Shown: in pieces, positions 1 through 6,070 of the stretch
Layout: each line of letters begins with the position of its first letter
How positions within the stretch are numbered: position 1 is the stretch's first letter
NCBI GenBank assembly: GCA_937960795.1
Contig: CALGPA010000017.1
Location: 1-10,388 of the forward strand
DNA length: 10,388 nucleotides
Direction of reading: 5' to 3'
Origin: an uncultured bacterium
GTDB lineage: Bacteria > Cloacimonadota > Cloacimonadia > Cloacimonadales > Cloacimonadaceae
Program-made: the position numbers and the translations under genes
Notes under the pieces: model-generated
The model's database searches: none
Seen by the model: the letters and a program-made list of their open reading frames with translations, nothing else
What the model was told of the DNA's origin: nothing

Positions 1-22
1 TAGACCAGCCGTCCATTGTCTT

Positions 23-67
23 GGAGGGCTAGCGAGCCGGAGCTCTGAGAGCTGTCAATTGCGAGTT
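23..67. other. Short palindromes at the window edge
   Basis: No gene can be supported here. Positions 41-53 read AGCTCT-G-AGAGCT, a perfect inverted repeat that would fold as a 5-bp stem with a 3-nt loop. Positions 27-38 (GGCT AGCG AGCC) form a second small dyad. The hexamer CAATTG occurs twice close together, near 56-61 and 69-74. These lie just downstream of the ferritin-like gene and might help end its transcript, but there is no T-tract on the minus strand, so a terminator call would be weak. The + frame from base 3 stays open only to a TAG near base 30 and could be the tail of a neighbouring gene, which cannot be tested here. Confidence 0.2.
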
Positions 68-520
68 TCAATTGCCTTTTTGGATAAAATCGTCGTAGAG
101 CACTTCAAAATGCAGCTTATGCTTGGCCTCTTCGGAGGCAAGGCGTTTGAAGAGATCCGATATTTCTTTGTTTGAAAACTTGCTGCTCATGTCGGTGTAC
201 AATTTGAAGCTTAGCTCTTCGCGCTTCATCGCTTTGATGAGGATGTTTTGATAGCTGAGATCGTCTTCAGAGAGATCTTTGGCGATATATTCACTGATCT
301 GAAGGTTTGGGATTTGCTTGATTTCATCGGTTTTGACGCCTTTTTTGCGGATGTTTTCGATGACTACGATATGTCCCATCTCCATGCTTTCAAGCTCTTT
401 GAGCATATCTTTTTGTCCGCTGAATTTGGCCATTTTCTGCAGGTCTCGATAGAAGTCTACAGCTTCCTTTTCGCGAGCAATAGCAAAGTCTATGATTTCG
501 TTGAATTCAATGATTGTCAT
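68..520 (-). CDS. Ferritin-like diiron protein (rubrerythrin-type, no rubredoxin domain)
   Basis: A 150-residue cytoplasmic four-helix-bundle protein of the ferritin/rubrerythrin superfamily. All expected diiron ligands are visible in two matching halves: Glu17 (seven residues before Tyr24) and Glu47-x-x-His50 in the first, Glu101 (seven before Tyr108) and Glu131-x-x-His134 in the second. It has no cysteines, so unlike classical rubrerythrin it lacks the C-terminal rubredoxin domain. It would need an outside electron donor, such as the rubredoxin encoded just upstream. The likely role is peroxide reduction or iron handling, by family resemblance only. The ATG at 520 has a good ribosome site (AGAGGA) about 3-8 bases upstream. 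A strong hairpin at 556-580 separates it from the rubredoxin gene, so it may be expressed at a lower level than the dfx-rbr-rub genes or from its own promoter. The diiron family call is firm; the substrate is not known. Confidence 0.88.
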   Translation of the reverse strand: MTIIEFNEIIDFAIAREKEAVDFYRDLQKMAKFSGQKDMLKELESMEMGHIVVIENIRKKGVKTDEIKQIPNLQISEYIAKDLSEDDLSYQNILIKAMKREELSFKLYTDMSSKFSNKEISDLFKRLASEEAKHKLHFEVLYDDFIQKGN

Positions 521-555
521 GCTTCCTCTGTCTGTTTATCTGGCTGCAAAGAAAT

Positions 556-580
556 GCCGGGGAGCGGGGAACTCCCCGGC
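556..580 (-). terminator. Hairpin between rubredoxin and ferritin-like genes
   Basis: A perfect 9-bp GC-rich stem: GCCGGGGAG at 556-564 pairs with CTCCCCGGC at 572-580 across a 7-nt loop. Read on the minus strand it starts 13 bases after the rubredoxin stop and is followed by ATTTCTTT, a broken but T-rich tail. That fits a rho-independent terminator, or a leaky one that lowers expression of the ferritin-like gene downstream. It could also be an mRNA-stabilising 3' end for the dfx-rbr-rub transcript. The plus-strand side lacks any T-tract. Confidence 0.6.
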
Positions 581-592
581 GCTAAGTACTAA

Positions 593-733
593 TTAGTCAA
601 GTGGTTCGAACATGTCTTTTCCGACACCGCATTCCGGGCAAACAAAATCTTCAGGAAGCTGTTCAAACGGGACGTTGTCGTTTTCTGCAGGATCATAGAT
701 CCAGCCACATGCGATGCATTGATATTTCTGCAT
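593..733 (-). CDS. Rubredoxin
   Basis: A 46-residue rubredoxin, a small cytoplasmic one-iron electron carrier. It begins MQKYQCIACGWIYDP. The four iron-binding cysteines are in two CxxC knuckles: Cys6-x-x-Cys9-Gly and Cys32-x-x-Cys35-Gly. Family-typical aromatic and acidic residues follow (WIYDP, FEQLPEDFVCP), and it ends MFEPLD. The length is slightly shorter than the usual 52-54 residues because the loop between the knuckles is compact. The ATG at 733 has a clear GGAGG ribosome site six bases upstream, and the gene starts 21 bases after the rubrerythrin stop. It is therefore the third gene of the dfx-rbr operon. Rubredoxin is a known electron donor for both superoxide reductase and rubrerythrin, which fits its position. 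A longer open frame covering the same bases in another register encodes nothing recognisable. Confidence 0.95.
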   Translation of the reverse strand: MQKYQCIACGWIYDPAENDNVPFEQLPEDFVCPECGVGKDMFEPLD

Positions 734-754
734 GGGATTCCTCCAGGCTTTATT

Positions 755-1351
755 TTAGTATGTTTCCAAGTGGATTTCAAAGTACCCTTGAGGGTGATCG
801 CAAGTGGGGCATATCTTCGGGGCTTCTTTACCTTCGTGGATGTACCCACAATTCAGGCATTTCCAGAAGAGCTTCTCCTCGCGTTTGAAAACCTTCATGT
901 TTTTGACGTTATCATAGAGTTTACGGAAGCGTTTTTCGTGTTCTTTTTCCACTTTTGCGACCAATCTCCAGGATGTAGCGATTTCTTTGTAGCCTTCTTC
1001 TTCTGCGATTTCAGCGAAGATGGGATAGAGGTCTGTCCACTCCTCATGCTCGCCTTCAGCGGCAAACTCGAGGTTTTTCAGAGTGGCATCATCGGTCTCA
1101 CTCCAGCCCACAGGGTAGCTGGCGGTGATGTTTATCATCTCGGATTCCATGCCATTTTTGAGCAGATGGCGGAAAAAGACCTTGGCATGCTGGGTTTCAT
1201 TTTCAGCTGTTTCTTCAAATATGTTTGCGATCTGTACAAAGCCTTCTTTCTTGGCTGTCTTGGCAGAATACTCATAGCGCATCCGAGCTTGGCACTCGCC
1301 GGCAAATGATTTCAGCAGATTCTCTGCAGTTCTTGAATCTTTAAAAGACAT
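755..1351 (-). CDS. rbr: Rubrerythrin
   Basis: A 198-residue classical rubrerythrin, which reduces hydrogen peroxide to water in anaerobes. The N-terminal ferritin-like domain (about 1-150) shows the diiron ligand pattern: Glu19 in AGECQARMRY, Glu52-x-x-His55 in ENETQHA, a glutamate-rich helix around 97-104, and Glu135-x-x-His138 in VEKEHEK. The C-terminal rubredoxin-like domain (about 160-198) holds Cys165-x-x-Cys168 and Cys181-x-x-Cys184 for a single Fe. The length is close to the family norm of about 190 residues, so the protein looks intact. The ATG at 1351 is preceded by a strong AGGAGG about 5 bases away, and only 15 bases separate it from the desulfoferrodoxin stop. The gene almost certainly shares the promoter and operator at 1769-1805, placing peroxide removal directly after superoxide reduction. 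Confidence 0.97.
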   Translation of the reverse strand: MSFKDSRTAENLLKSFAGECQARMRYEYSAKTAKKEGFVQIANIFEETAENETQHAKVFFRHLLKNGMESEMINITASYPVGWSETDDATLKNLEFAAEGEHEEWTDLYPIFAEIAEEEGYKEIATSWRLVAKVEKEHEKRFRKLYDNVKNMKVFKREEKLFWKCLNCGYIHEGKEAPKICPTCDHPQGYFEIHLETY

Positions 1352-1366
1352 TAAGTTCCTCCTGAT

Positions 1367-1744
1367 CTATACTTTCCAGAGTCCGTGGAGATTGCAGTAT
1401 TCACGAACTTCCTTGACATCGGCCTTTTTGACCGGAAATTCAGCGACAGGAGCTTCGCCGGGCTTTAGCTCATGACGGTATACCTTCTTCTCTGTGAGAA
1501 CCTCAATGAAAGCGATGTAGTGTTTTTCTTCCATGGGGTGATGCACAGAACCCACTTCGACCTTGATGGAATCACCTTGTTCGGTGACTACCGGGACGTG
1601 TTTTTCCTTAGCTGCGTCGACCGTATTGCCTTCGAGCAAATTCATGGGTTCTCCGCAACAGACCAATTCGCCTTTGCCGCCAAAAACGGCCTCAACGGTG
1701 TTTCCACAGATTGGGCAATGCCAAATTTGTCGTATAGCTATCAT
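1367..1744 (-). CDS. dfx: Desulfoferrodoxin (two-domain superoxide reductase)
   Basis: A 125-residue cytoplasmic superoxide reductase that converts superoxide to hydrogen peroxide without making oxygen. The N-terminal desulforedoxin domain has Cys10-x-x-Cys13 and Cys29-Cys30 for an Fe(Cys)4 centre. The catalytic domain has Glu47-Lys48-His49, His69, His75 and the C-terminal Cys117-Asn-x-His120, giving the Fe(His)4Cys active site. These positions agree with characterised two-iron desulfoferrodoxins. I chose the ATG at 1744 because GGAGGT lies four bases upstream and the length then matches the family. A start at 1792 would add 16 unrelated residues encoded by the operator and by this ribosome site. 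It is the first gene of an operon with rubrerythrin and rubredoxin, and its product is the substrate of rubrerythrin. Confidence 0.97.
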   Translation of the reverse strand: MIAIRQIWHCPICGNTVEAVFGGKGELVCCGEPMNLLEGNTVDAAKEKHVPVVTEQGDSIKVEVGSVHHPMEEKHYIAFIEVLTEKKVYRHELKPGEAPVAEFPVKKADVKEVREYCNLHGLWKV

Positions 1745-1768
1745 CTTTACCTCCATGATATTATCTAT

Positions 1769-1792
1769 GTGATCCAATAATGTATGGATCAC
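1769..1792. promoter_or_regulatory. Operator-like inverted repeat over the dfx promoter
   Basis: Exact inverted repeat GTGATCCA-N8-TGGATCAC, both half-sites perfect (1769-1776 and 1785-1792). The 8-base spacer contains the reverse complement of the proposed -10 box (CATTAT on the minus strand). The expected transcription start is near 1770, so most of the dyad lies upstream of the RNA. It is therefore more likely a protein-binding site on DNA than an RNA hairpin. Its position suggests repression by blocking RNA polymerase. I do not recognise the sequence as a PerR, Fur, FNR or OxyR consensus; the regulator is unknown. Confidence 0.7.
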
Positions 1793-1805
1793 TTGCTTTT
1801 GTCAA
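1777..1805 (-). promoter_or_regulatory. Sigma-70-type promoter of dfx-rbr-rubredoxin operon
   Basis: On the minus strand a perfect -35 box TTGACA (1800-1805) is followed after 17 bases by CATTAT (1777-1782), which matches 4 of 6 bases of the -10 consensus. The predicted start of RNA near 1770 gives a leader of about 26 bases carrying the GGAGGT ribosome site of dfx. The inverted repeat at 1769-1792 sits directly on the -10 region. It lies just downstream of a hairpin at 1813-1842 that may end the upstream operon. Confidence 0.7.
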
Positions 1806-1812
1806 TAGGAAA

Positions 1813-1842
1813 TTTGAGCGGTACAGCTTTTGCTCGCTCAAA
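1813..1842 (-). terminator. Possible terminator hairpin after the long operon
   Basis: TTTGAGCG at 1813-1820 and CGCTCAAA at 1835-1842 form a perfect 8-bp stem. Inside it, AGC-AAAA-GCT can add a short inner helix. On the minus strand it is followed only by TTTCC, so the T-tract is short. It lies 35 bases past the amidohydrolase stop and just upstream of the dfx -35 box. That is the right place to separate the two operons. Confidence 0.45.
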
Positions 1843-1876
1843 GCGGATTATTATCCACAAGTATCTGCCGATTTGG

Positions 1877-2668
1877 CTATGCTCTATCTCTTTTTGCCAG
1901 CACGCAGGCAAGCCACTCTTGGCAAGTGTCGTAGAACAGTCTGCGCAAATCCAAGAAAGCTCGAGGATCCAAAGATCCTTCCCATTCATCCATATAGATC
2001 TTTTTAAATTCGACCGCGAGGCAGATCAATCTGCCCGGATACCTATCATGCAAAAATCTAGGGAGATTCCCGCCCGGGAATTTAACGTCGATGCGCACGT
2101 CTAAGCTGCCTTCTCCGAAGGTTTTGCCATTCAGCAGGATCCGCATGTCCTCGACCAAAGGGTGGAGCTCAGAGGGCATATTACTGCGTCCCAAGATGAT
2201 GTCAGGATTTTCTTCTTGAGGATCGGGATCGGCATCGGCTCCGCCGCGACGATGGTTGAAGCTATGCAAGTCCAAGACAATCAAAAAAGGATGCTGCTCA
2301 AAGAATTGGTCTAGCTCATAGCAAAGCACATCGTACCAATTGTCGTAACTATTGAGCAGTTCATTTGCCATTTCATCAGGGAAATCGGCAGTTCGCACGG
2401 TGAGACCCCAAGAGTCTTCGGGTTTGCGATAGACAGCATAATCTCTACGGCGATTGAGATCAACGGCAAAGCGACTCCCTTCGACCACGATGTGGTTCGT
2501 AAACTGCTGCGCGATCCTGCCGGTGAAGGGATCTTCCTCTCGCAGGCGATCGGCATCGCTGATGCTGAGATATGGCGCTATGGCATTGGGAATCCGGTGC
2601 CCGTTGTGAATAGCCATGGCGATCACCGGGACTGATCTGTCCTTGAAGGTATATCTGCTTTGTATCAT
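1877..2668 (-). CDS. N-formylglutamate amidohydrolase family protein
   Basis: A 263-residue soluble protein of the N-formylglutamate amidohydrolase (FGase) family, zinc-type amidohydrolases that in the histidine pathway release formate from N-formylglutamate. Family landmarks are visible in order: HNGHRIP at 21-27, EEDPF at 44-48, FAVDLNR at 67-73, LDLHSF at 132-137, PDIILGR at 155-161, FPGG at 197-200, and a C-terminal PGRLICLAVEFKKIYMDE stretch at 211-228. His21, His24, Asp133 and His135 are likely metal or catalytic residues. No other histidine-degradation gene is in the window, so the real substrate may be another N-acyl or glutamyl compound. The start ATG at 2668 overlaps the stop of the preceding gene (ATGA), indicating translational coupling. 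It is the last gene of the recJ-led run; a hairpin follows. Confidence 0.87.
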   Translation of the reverse strand: MIQSRYTFKDRSVPVIAMAIHNGHRIPNAIAPYLSISDADRLREEDPFTGRIAQQFTNHIVVEGSRFAVDLNRRRDYAVYRKPEDSWGLTVRTADFPDEMANELLNSYDNWYDVLCYELDQFFEQHPFLIVLDLHSFNHRRGGADADPDPQEENPDIILGRSNMPSELHPLVEDMRILLNGKTFGEGSLDVRIDVKFPGGNLPRFLHDRYPGRLICLAVEFKKIYMDEWEGSLDPRAFLDLRRLFYDTCQEWLACVLAKRDRA

Positions 2669-3333
2669 TCGTCTATCGGATATGTTTCCATGAGTTCGGT
2701 GAGCTTGTTGAGGATCCGCAGATAGCGCTCGGCATCGGCGATCTCATAGTGGGATTGTCCCAGCCACCGCTCGAGGGAATTGAGGTCAATCTTGCTGATG
2801 AGAGCGGCTTGTTCAAACAGAGCTTGCGTCGTCTGAGGATAGGGCTGTTTTGCCAGAAAGAAGAAGCCTTTTATGGCCGGGATCAGGGCGGAGATCGAGA
2901 GCGGAAGGGTCTCTTTGAGCTTGCGCGAGCTGAGGTTGCCATCCAAAAGCATTTGCCGGGTCAGCAGCCACTTACTCTTAAACTCCCTTTCCATCTGCAG
3001 TCTCACATCAGATTGGCGGATTTTAAGCTCCGAGAGCATATCTTCTTTGAGAAGGAGGTTGATGCTCTGCGAGCTCATAATGTCGATGAATTCAAGCGGA
3101 TATGAATCCAAAGAGTATTTGATAAAGCGGCGGTTGATTACTAGGGGCATGGCAAGCTTGTTTTTGTGAACGTACTTCGCCATCGGGACAAGATCTTGAA
3201 GCTTGTCGGGATCCTTATCCAAGATCACGACAGCCTTTTGTTGACCAATCAGATCCTCATGGATATATACTTGGATCAATAGATCTGACACGGGTTCCAG
3301 ACTTTTAAGTAGGCCATTATAGTGGTGATGCAT
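2665..3333 (-). CDS. Uncharacterised protein, possibly nucleotidyltransferase-like
   Basis: A 222-residue soluble protein of unknown function. The N-terminal half looks alpha/beta (VYIHEDLIG, KAVVILDKD, PLVINRRFI). It is followed by SYPLEFIDI at about 78-85, then an all-helical C-terminal half with a charged LRLQMEREFKSKWLLTRQ-like stretch near 111-127. From memory this resembles proteins annotated as nucleotidyltransferase-fold with a central PLEF(L/I)D motif and an LRxQxExE helix. I cannot see an intact GS-x-DxD nucleotidyltransferase active site, so catalysis is doubtful. No signal peptide or membrane segment is seen. I prefer the ATG at 3333, four bases after AGGAGG and sharing one base with the glyQ TGA stop. 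A GTG at 3336 would sit too close to that ribosome site. The stop overlaps the next start by four bases (ATGA), so translation with glyQ and the amidohydrolase seems coupled. Confidence 0.75.
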   Translation of the reverse strand: MHHHYNGLLKSLEPVSDLLIQVYIHEDLIGQQKAVVILDKDPDKLQDLVPMAKYVHKNKLAMPLVINRRFIKYSLDSYPLEFIDIMSSQSINLLLKEDMLSELKIRQSDVRLQMEREFKSKWLLTRQMLLDGNLSSRKLKETLPLSISALIPAIKGFFFLAKQPYPQTTQALFEQAALISKIDLNSLERWLGQSHYEIADAERYLRILNKLTELMETYPIDE

Positions 3334-4184
3334 CACTCCTCCTTAGCATATTTCTGAATGTATGTGCCGGCACATGCCTTCGCCAGGTTGCGGATCTTGC
3401 CGATGTAAGCGGCGCGTTCGGTAACGCTGATCACGCCCCGGGCATCCAAGAGATTGAAGGTGTGAGAGCTCTTTAGTAGCATGTCATAGGCGGGATACAC
3501 CAATGACTGCTCCAAGAGCGCCAAAGCTTCCTTCTCGTATTTGTTAAACAGCTCAAAAAGCAATGCCGTGTTGGCATGCTCAAAATTGTAGTGAGAATAT
3601 TCCAGCTCTTTGTGGTAGAAGAGATCCTTGTAGCTGCTCTGCCGGCTGTATGCCAAATCCCGATAGTCCGAAACATCCTGGATATACATCGCCAAGCGCT
3701 CCAGACCATAGGTGAGCTCCACCGAGATCGGGAAGACATCCATGCTGCCTACCTGCTGAAAATATGTGAATTGCGAGATCTCCATGCCATCAAGCCAGAC
3801 TTCCCAACCCAAGCCCCATGCACCAAGAGTGGGGGATTCCCAGTCATCTTCCACGAAGCGAATGTCGTGCTTCTCAATCTGGATGCCGATGGCTTGAAGG
3901 CTTTTCAGATACTGATTTTGGATGTCGTCCGGGCAGGGTTTGATGATAACCTGGAACTGATAGTAGTGCTGAAACCTGTTTGGGTTCTCGCCATAGCGTC
4001 CATCCTTGGGACGACGGCAGGCTTGGGGATAGGCGATGGCGCAGGGGTTGGTACCCAAGGCACCAAAAAAGGTCGCCGGATGAAAAGTCCCTGCTCCCAT
4101 CTCAATGTCATATGGCTGCAGCAGATTGCAGCCTTGCTCAGCCCAAAATTGCTGTAGCGTGAGGATTATCTTTTGAAATTCCAT
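3333..4184 (-). CDS. glyQ: Glycine--tRNA ligase alpha subunit
   Basis: A 283-residue alpha subunit of the bacterial alpha2beta2-type glycyl-tRNA synthetase, which carries the class II catalytic core that activates glycine. Highly conserved stretches are all present: QPYDIEMGAGTFHPATF (23-39), AYPQACRRPKDGRYGENPNR (51-70), HDIRFVEDDWESPTLGAWGL (106-125) and the motif-3-like TYGLERLAMY (158-167). The length is near the usual 290-300 residues and nothing looks broken. The ATG at 4184 follows a modest AGGAAA ribosome site, and the gene starts 3 bases after the merR-like stop. The beta subunit gene glyS, normally directly downstream, is not here. The next gene is the uncharacterised protein at 2665-3333. 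GlyS must be encoded elsewhere if this enzyme works in the usual way. Confidence 0.97.
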   Translation of the reverse strand: MEFQKIILTLQQFWAEQGCNLLQPYDIEMGAGTFHPATFFGALGTNPCAIAYPQACRRPKDGRYGENPNRFQHYYQFQVIIKPCPDDIQNQYLKSLQAIGIQIEKHDIRFVEDDWESPTLGAWGLGWEVWLDGMEISQFTYFQQVGSMDVFPISVELTYGLERLAMYIQDVSDYRDLAYSRQSSYKDLFYHKELEYSHYNFEHANTALLFELFNKYEKEALALLEQSLVYPAYDMLLKSSHTFNLLDARGVISVTERAAYIGKIRNLAKACAGTYIQKYAKEE

Positions 4185-4187
4185 GCT

Positions 4188-4565
4188 TTATTTCCTATTC
4201 ATTTCTTCAATGTCTTTCTTTAGCTTCACCAAGCTGTCACGCAGCGCTACCAGATCTTTCGCTACTGCAGGCATTGCGGCATTGATCTTGCTTTTTTTTT
4301 TGGCGATGGCTTCCTGACGAATCTCTTCTTTGAGATCTCTATCATTGCGGAGCTTTTGCCGAGCTCCCTCGATGGTATAGCGCTGATCGTAGAGCATATA
4401 CTTGATCTTCTTCAGAGTCTCAATCTGCTGCAGGTTATAGCGCCTCTGATGCCCGCTCTTTTTGGGGCGGATCAGTGGAATCTCGCTCTCCCAATAGCGC
4501 AAGACGTGGGGCTTGACTTCCAAGAGATTACTAACTTCGCCAATTGTATAATACTGTTTTGTCAT
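4188..4565 (-). CDS. MerR-family transcriptional regulator
   Basis: A 125-residue MerR-family DNA-binding protein. The winged helix-turn-helix is clear: YTIGEVSNLLEVKPHVLRYW (6-25) is the recognition-helix region, followed by the wing (PKKSGHQRRYN, 34-44) and IETLKKIKYML-YDQRYTIEGARQKL (48-72). A lysine-rich linker follows, then a C-terminal helix (about 98-124) that probably forms the dimer coiled coil. There is no cysteine and no large effector domain, so it is not a metal-sensing MerR; the signal is unknown. It resembles small MerR proteins often found beside housekeeping genes. Its start overlaps the lnt stop (ATGA), and glyQ begins 3 bases after its stop. A run of ten adenines on the coding strand (plus-strand T10 at 4292-4301) encodes the lysines at 89-91 and may be prone to slippage. 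Confidence 0.9.
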   Translation of the reverse strand: MTKQYYTIGEVSNLLEVKPHVLRYWESEIPLIRPKKSGHQRRYNLQQIETLKKIKYMLYDQRYTIEGARQKLRNDRDLKEEIRQEAIAKKKSKINAAMPAVAKDLVALRDSLVKLKKDIEEMNRK

Positions 4566-6070
4566 CTGCCTCTCCTTGGGATGATGAAGCTTAAGATAAA
4601 TATGGCCAAGCCGGCAAAAACAAAGATGATCGGATAGCGGTAGATCTTGTGATACAGGGGAATCAGATCCGTGTAGTAAAGGGGTGCTGATACATTGGTG
4701 ATCTCAAAAAGTTCGGTGGATACGAGGACTTGCCCTTTGGGATCCACGATCATCGAGATCCCGGTGTTTGCGCTACGATAGAACTGCATGCGGGATTCGA
4801 TCGCACGGAACTTCGTCATCGTGCCATGCAGCCAAGGTCCATATGTGGTGCCAAACCAAGCGTCATTAGTGATGTTTACGTGATAGTCTGCTTTGGAAGT
4901 TTTGGCGCCGGCATCCTCGAAGTTTGCCCGTTGGTAGAAGTGCGGGAAAGCCAGTTCATAGCAGATTGATGGGGAGAAGCTTCTATCTTGGAAGCTATAT
5001 CGGGGGATCTTCGTGCCAAACTCCCAATTGGCTTGCCCAAACTGTAATGACCACAAAAACGGGAACTGCTCCAGCCAGAGCATGCGTTCACCGACCGGGA
5101 CCAGGATGTTCTTATAATAAAGCTCCTGAACGTGGTCATCGGGTGAAAATAGGGACGCCGCATTAAACGAGTAGTATGGCACGGGATAGTCTGCCGGAGC
5201 TCTTTCGGCATGCGGGAAACCGGTGAAGATGCTGATCTGGTGCCTTAGCATCAGCTCCCTAAGATCAGCTCGCACATGGGGGCTGATCATCAGGTAATCC
5301 GGGATTGCCGCTTCCGGGAAGATGAGCATCTCGATTCCTTCTGCTGCTGCGGCTTCGCAGAGGACGTCATAGCGAGCCAAGATCTCTTGATAGAGTGCTT
5401 CATCCCATTTGTCGTCTTGCTCGATGGAAGGCTGCATAACCGCCACCGGGATCTGAGCTTCCTGCATGGGCAGAGTCAATAGCCGATAGGAGCCATAGAT
5501 CCACCACAATCCAAAGATCACGATGATTCCGATGATAGCTCGGCTGCGCTTCCTTAAAGCCTGATACAAAAGGTAGTTGACGGTGATGATCAGGACTGCC
5601 AAGAGGCTCATTCCGCCGATATCCAAAGCTTGGAGCAGAGGCAGGAAATCCGTGAGCGAATAGCCCAGATTCCACCATGGAAAGCGCGTCTGCCCAAAGT
5701 TTTGCAGATATTCAAAGCTGATGAAGACACTGATGATAGTCAAGAGTCGAATGCCGGGCAGCCGATGCCATGCCCGCTCTATGATCCAAAAACACAGGCT
5801 ATAATATAGCGCAAAGATCAGCCAGATCCCGATCAATCCTCCGAAGGTGACCGAGCCGATCCAATAGAAGACCAGGATGATCTGCACCAATGAGAAGATC
5901 AATCCTCCGATGATTCTATCCAGGGCTCTATGTTCTTTGTTCTCAAAGAAGCGCAAGAGCGGAATCAGCGCAAAGAAGACCATCCAGCCCAGATAGAGAG
6001 GCAGCCTTGACAAGCTGATCAAGACCCCCGCGATAAGGGGCAGATAGTATCTCTTAATAAACCGGAGCAT
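4562..6070 (-). CDS. lnt: Apolipoprotein N-acyltransferase
   Basis: A 502-residue inner-membrane enzyme that adds the third acyl chain to the N-terminal cysteine of lipoproteins, the last step before outer-membrane sorting. The N-terminal 200 residues hold several hydrophobic membrane segments (for example 9-28, 29-40, 57-72, 77-98, 153-169, 179-196). A periplasmic nitrilase domain follows with the full Glu-Lys-Cys triad: Glu253 in FPEAAIPD, Lys320 in YYKNILVPVGE and Cys370 in SICYE. The spacing matches the E. coli enzyme. NITNDAWFG and RAIESRMQFYRSANTGIS are also typical. A final helix (about 480-497) ends at RRGR. I chose ATG 6070, which overlaps the lipoprotein gene end by 17 bases; a GTG at 6124 would extend the overlap to 71 bases and add non-family residues. 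The ribosome site is weak, so coupling with the upstream gene is likely. Confidence 0.95.
   Translation of the reverse strand: MLRFIKRYYLPLIAGVLISLSRLPLYLGWMVFFALIPLLRFFENKEHRALDRIIGGLIFSLVQIILVFYWIGSVTFGGLIGIWLIFALYYSLCFWIIERAWHRLPGIRLLTIISVFISFEYLQNFGQTRFPWWNLGYSLTDFLPLLQALDIGGMSLLAVLIITVNYLLYQALRKRSRAIIGIIVIFGLWWIYGSYRLLTLPMQEAQIPVAVMQPSIEQDDKWDEALYQEILARYDVLCEAAAAEGIEMLIFPEAAIPDYLMISPHVRADLRELMLRHQISIFTGFPHAERAPADYPVPYYSFNAASLFSPDDHVQELYYKNILVPVGERMLWLEQFPFLWSLQFGQANWEFGTKIPRYSFQDRSFSPSICYELAFPHFYQRANFEDAGAKTSKADYHVNITNDAWFGTTYGPWLHGTMTKFRAIESRMQFYRSANTGISMIVDPKGQVLVSTELFEITNVSAPLYYTDLIPLYHKIYRYPIIFVFAGLAIFILSFIIPRRGR

Noticed and set aside
589..849. 86-codon minus-strand frame overlapping rubredoxin and the rubrerythrin end
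   Set aside because: The same bases encode rubredoxin (593-733) and the rubrerythrin C-terminus in other frames with good ribosome sites; this frame has no recognisable product.
719..1309. Long open frame (196 codons) on the plus strand antisense to rubrerythrin
   Set aside because: It mirrors the rubrerythrin codons, is rich in Phe, Cys and Ala as expected from an antisense frame, lacks a ribosome site and matches no family.
1745..1792. Longer start for desulfoferrodoxin at 1792
   Set aside because: The extra 16 residues are encoded by the operator and by the GGAGGT ribosome site of the ATG at 1744; the shorter form has the family length and ligand numbering.
1789..1989. 66-codon minus-strand frame before desulfoferrodoxin
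   Set aside because: It overlaps the amidohydrolase end, the hairpin and the promoter, and shows no family features.
3576..4157. 193-codon plus-strand frame antisense to glyQ
   Set aside because: glyQ is fully conserved on the other strand; no ribosome site or family match for this frame.
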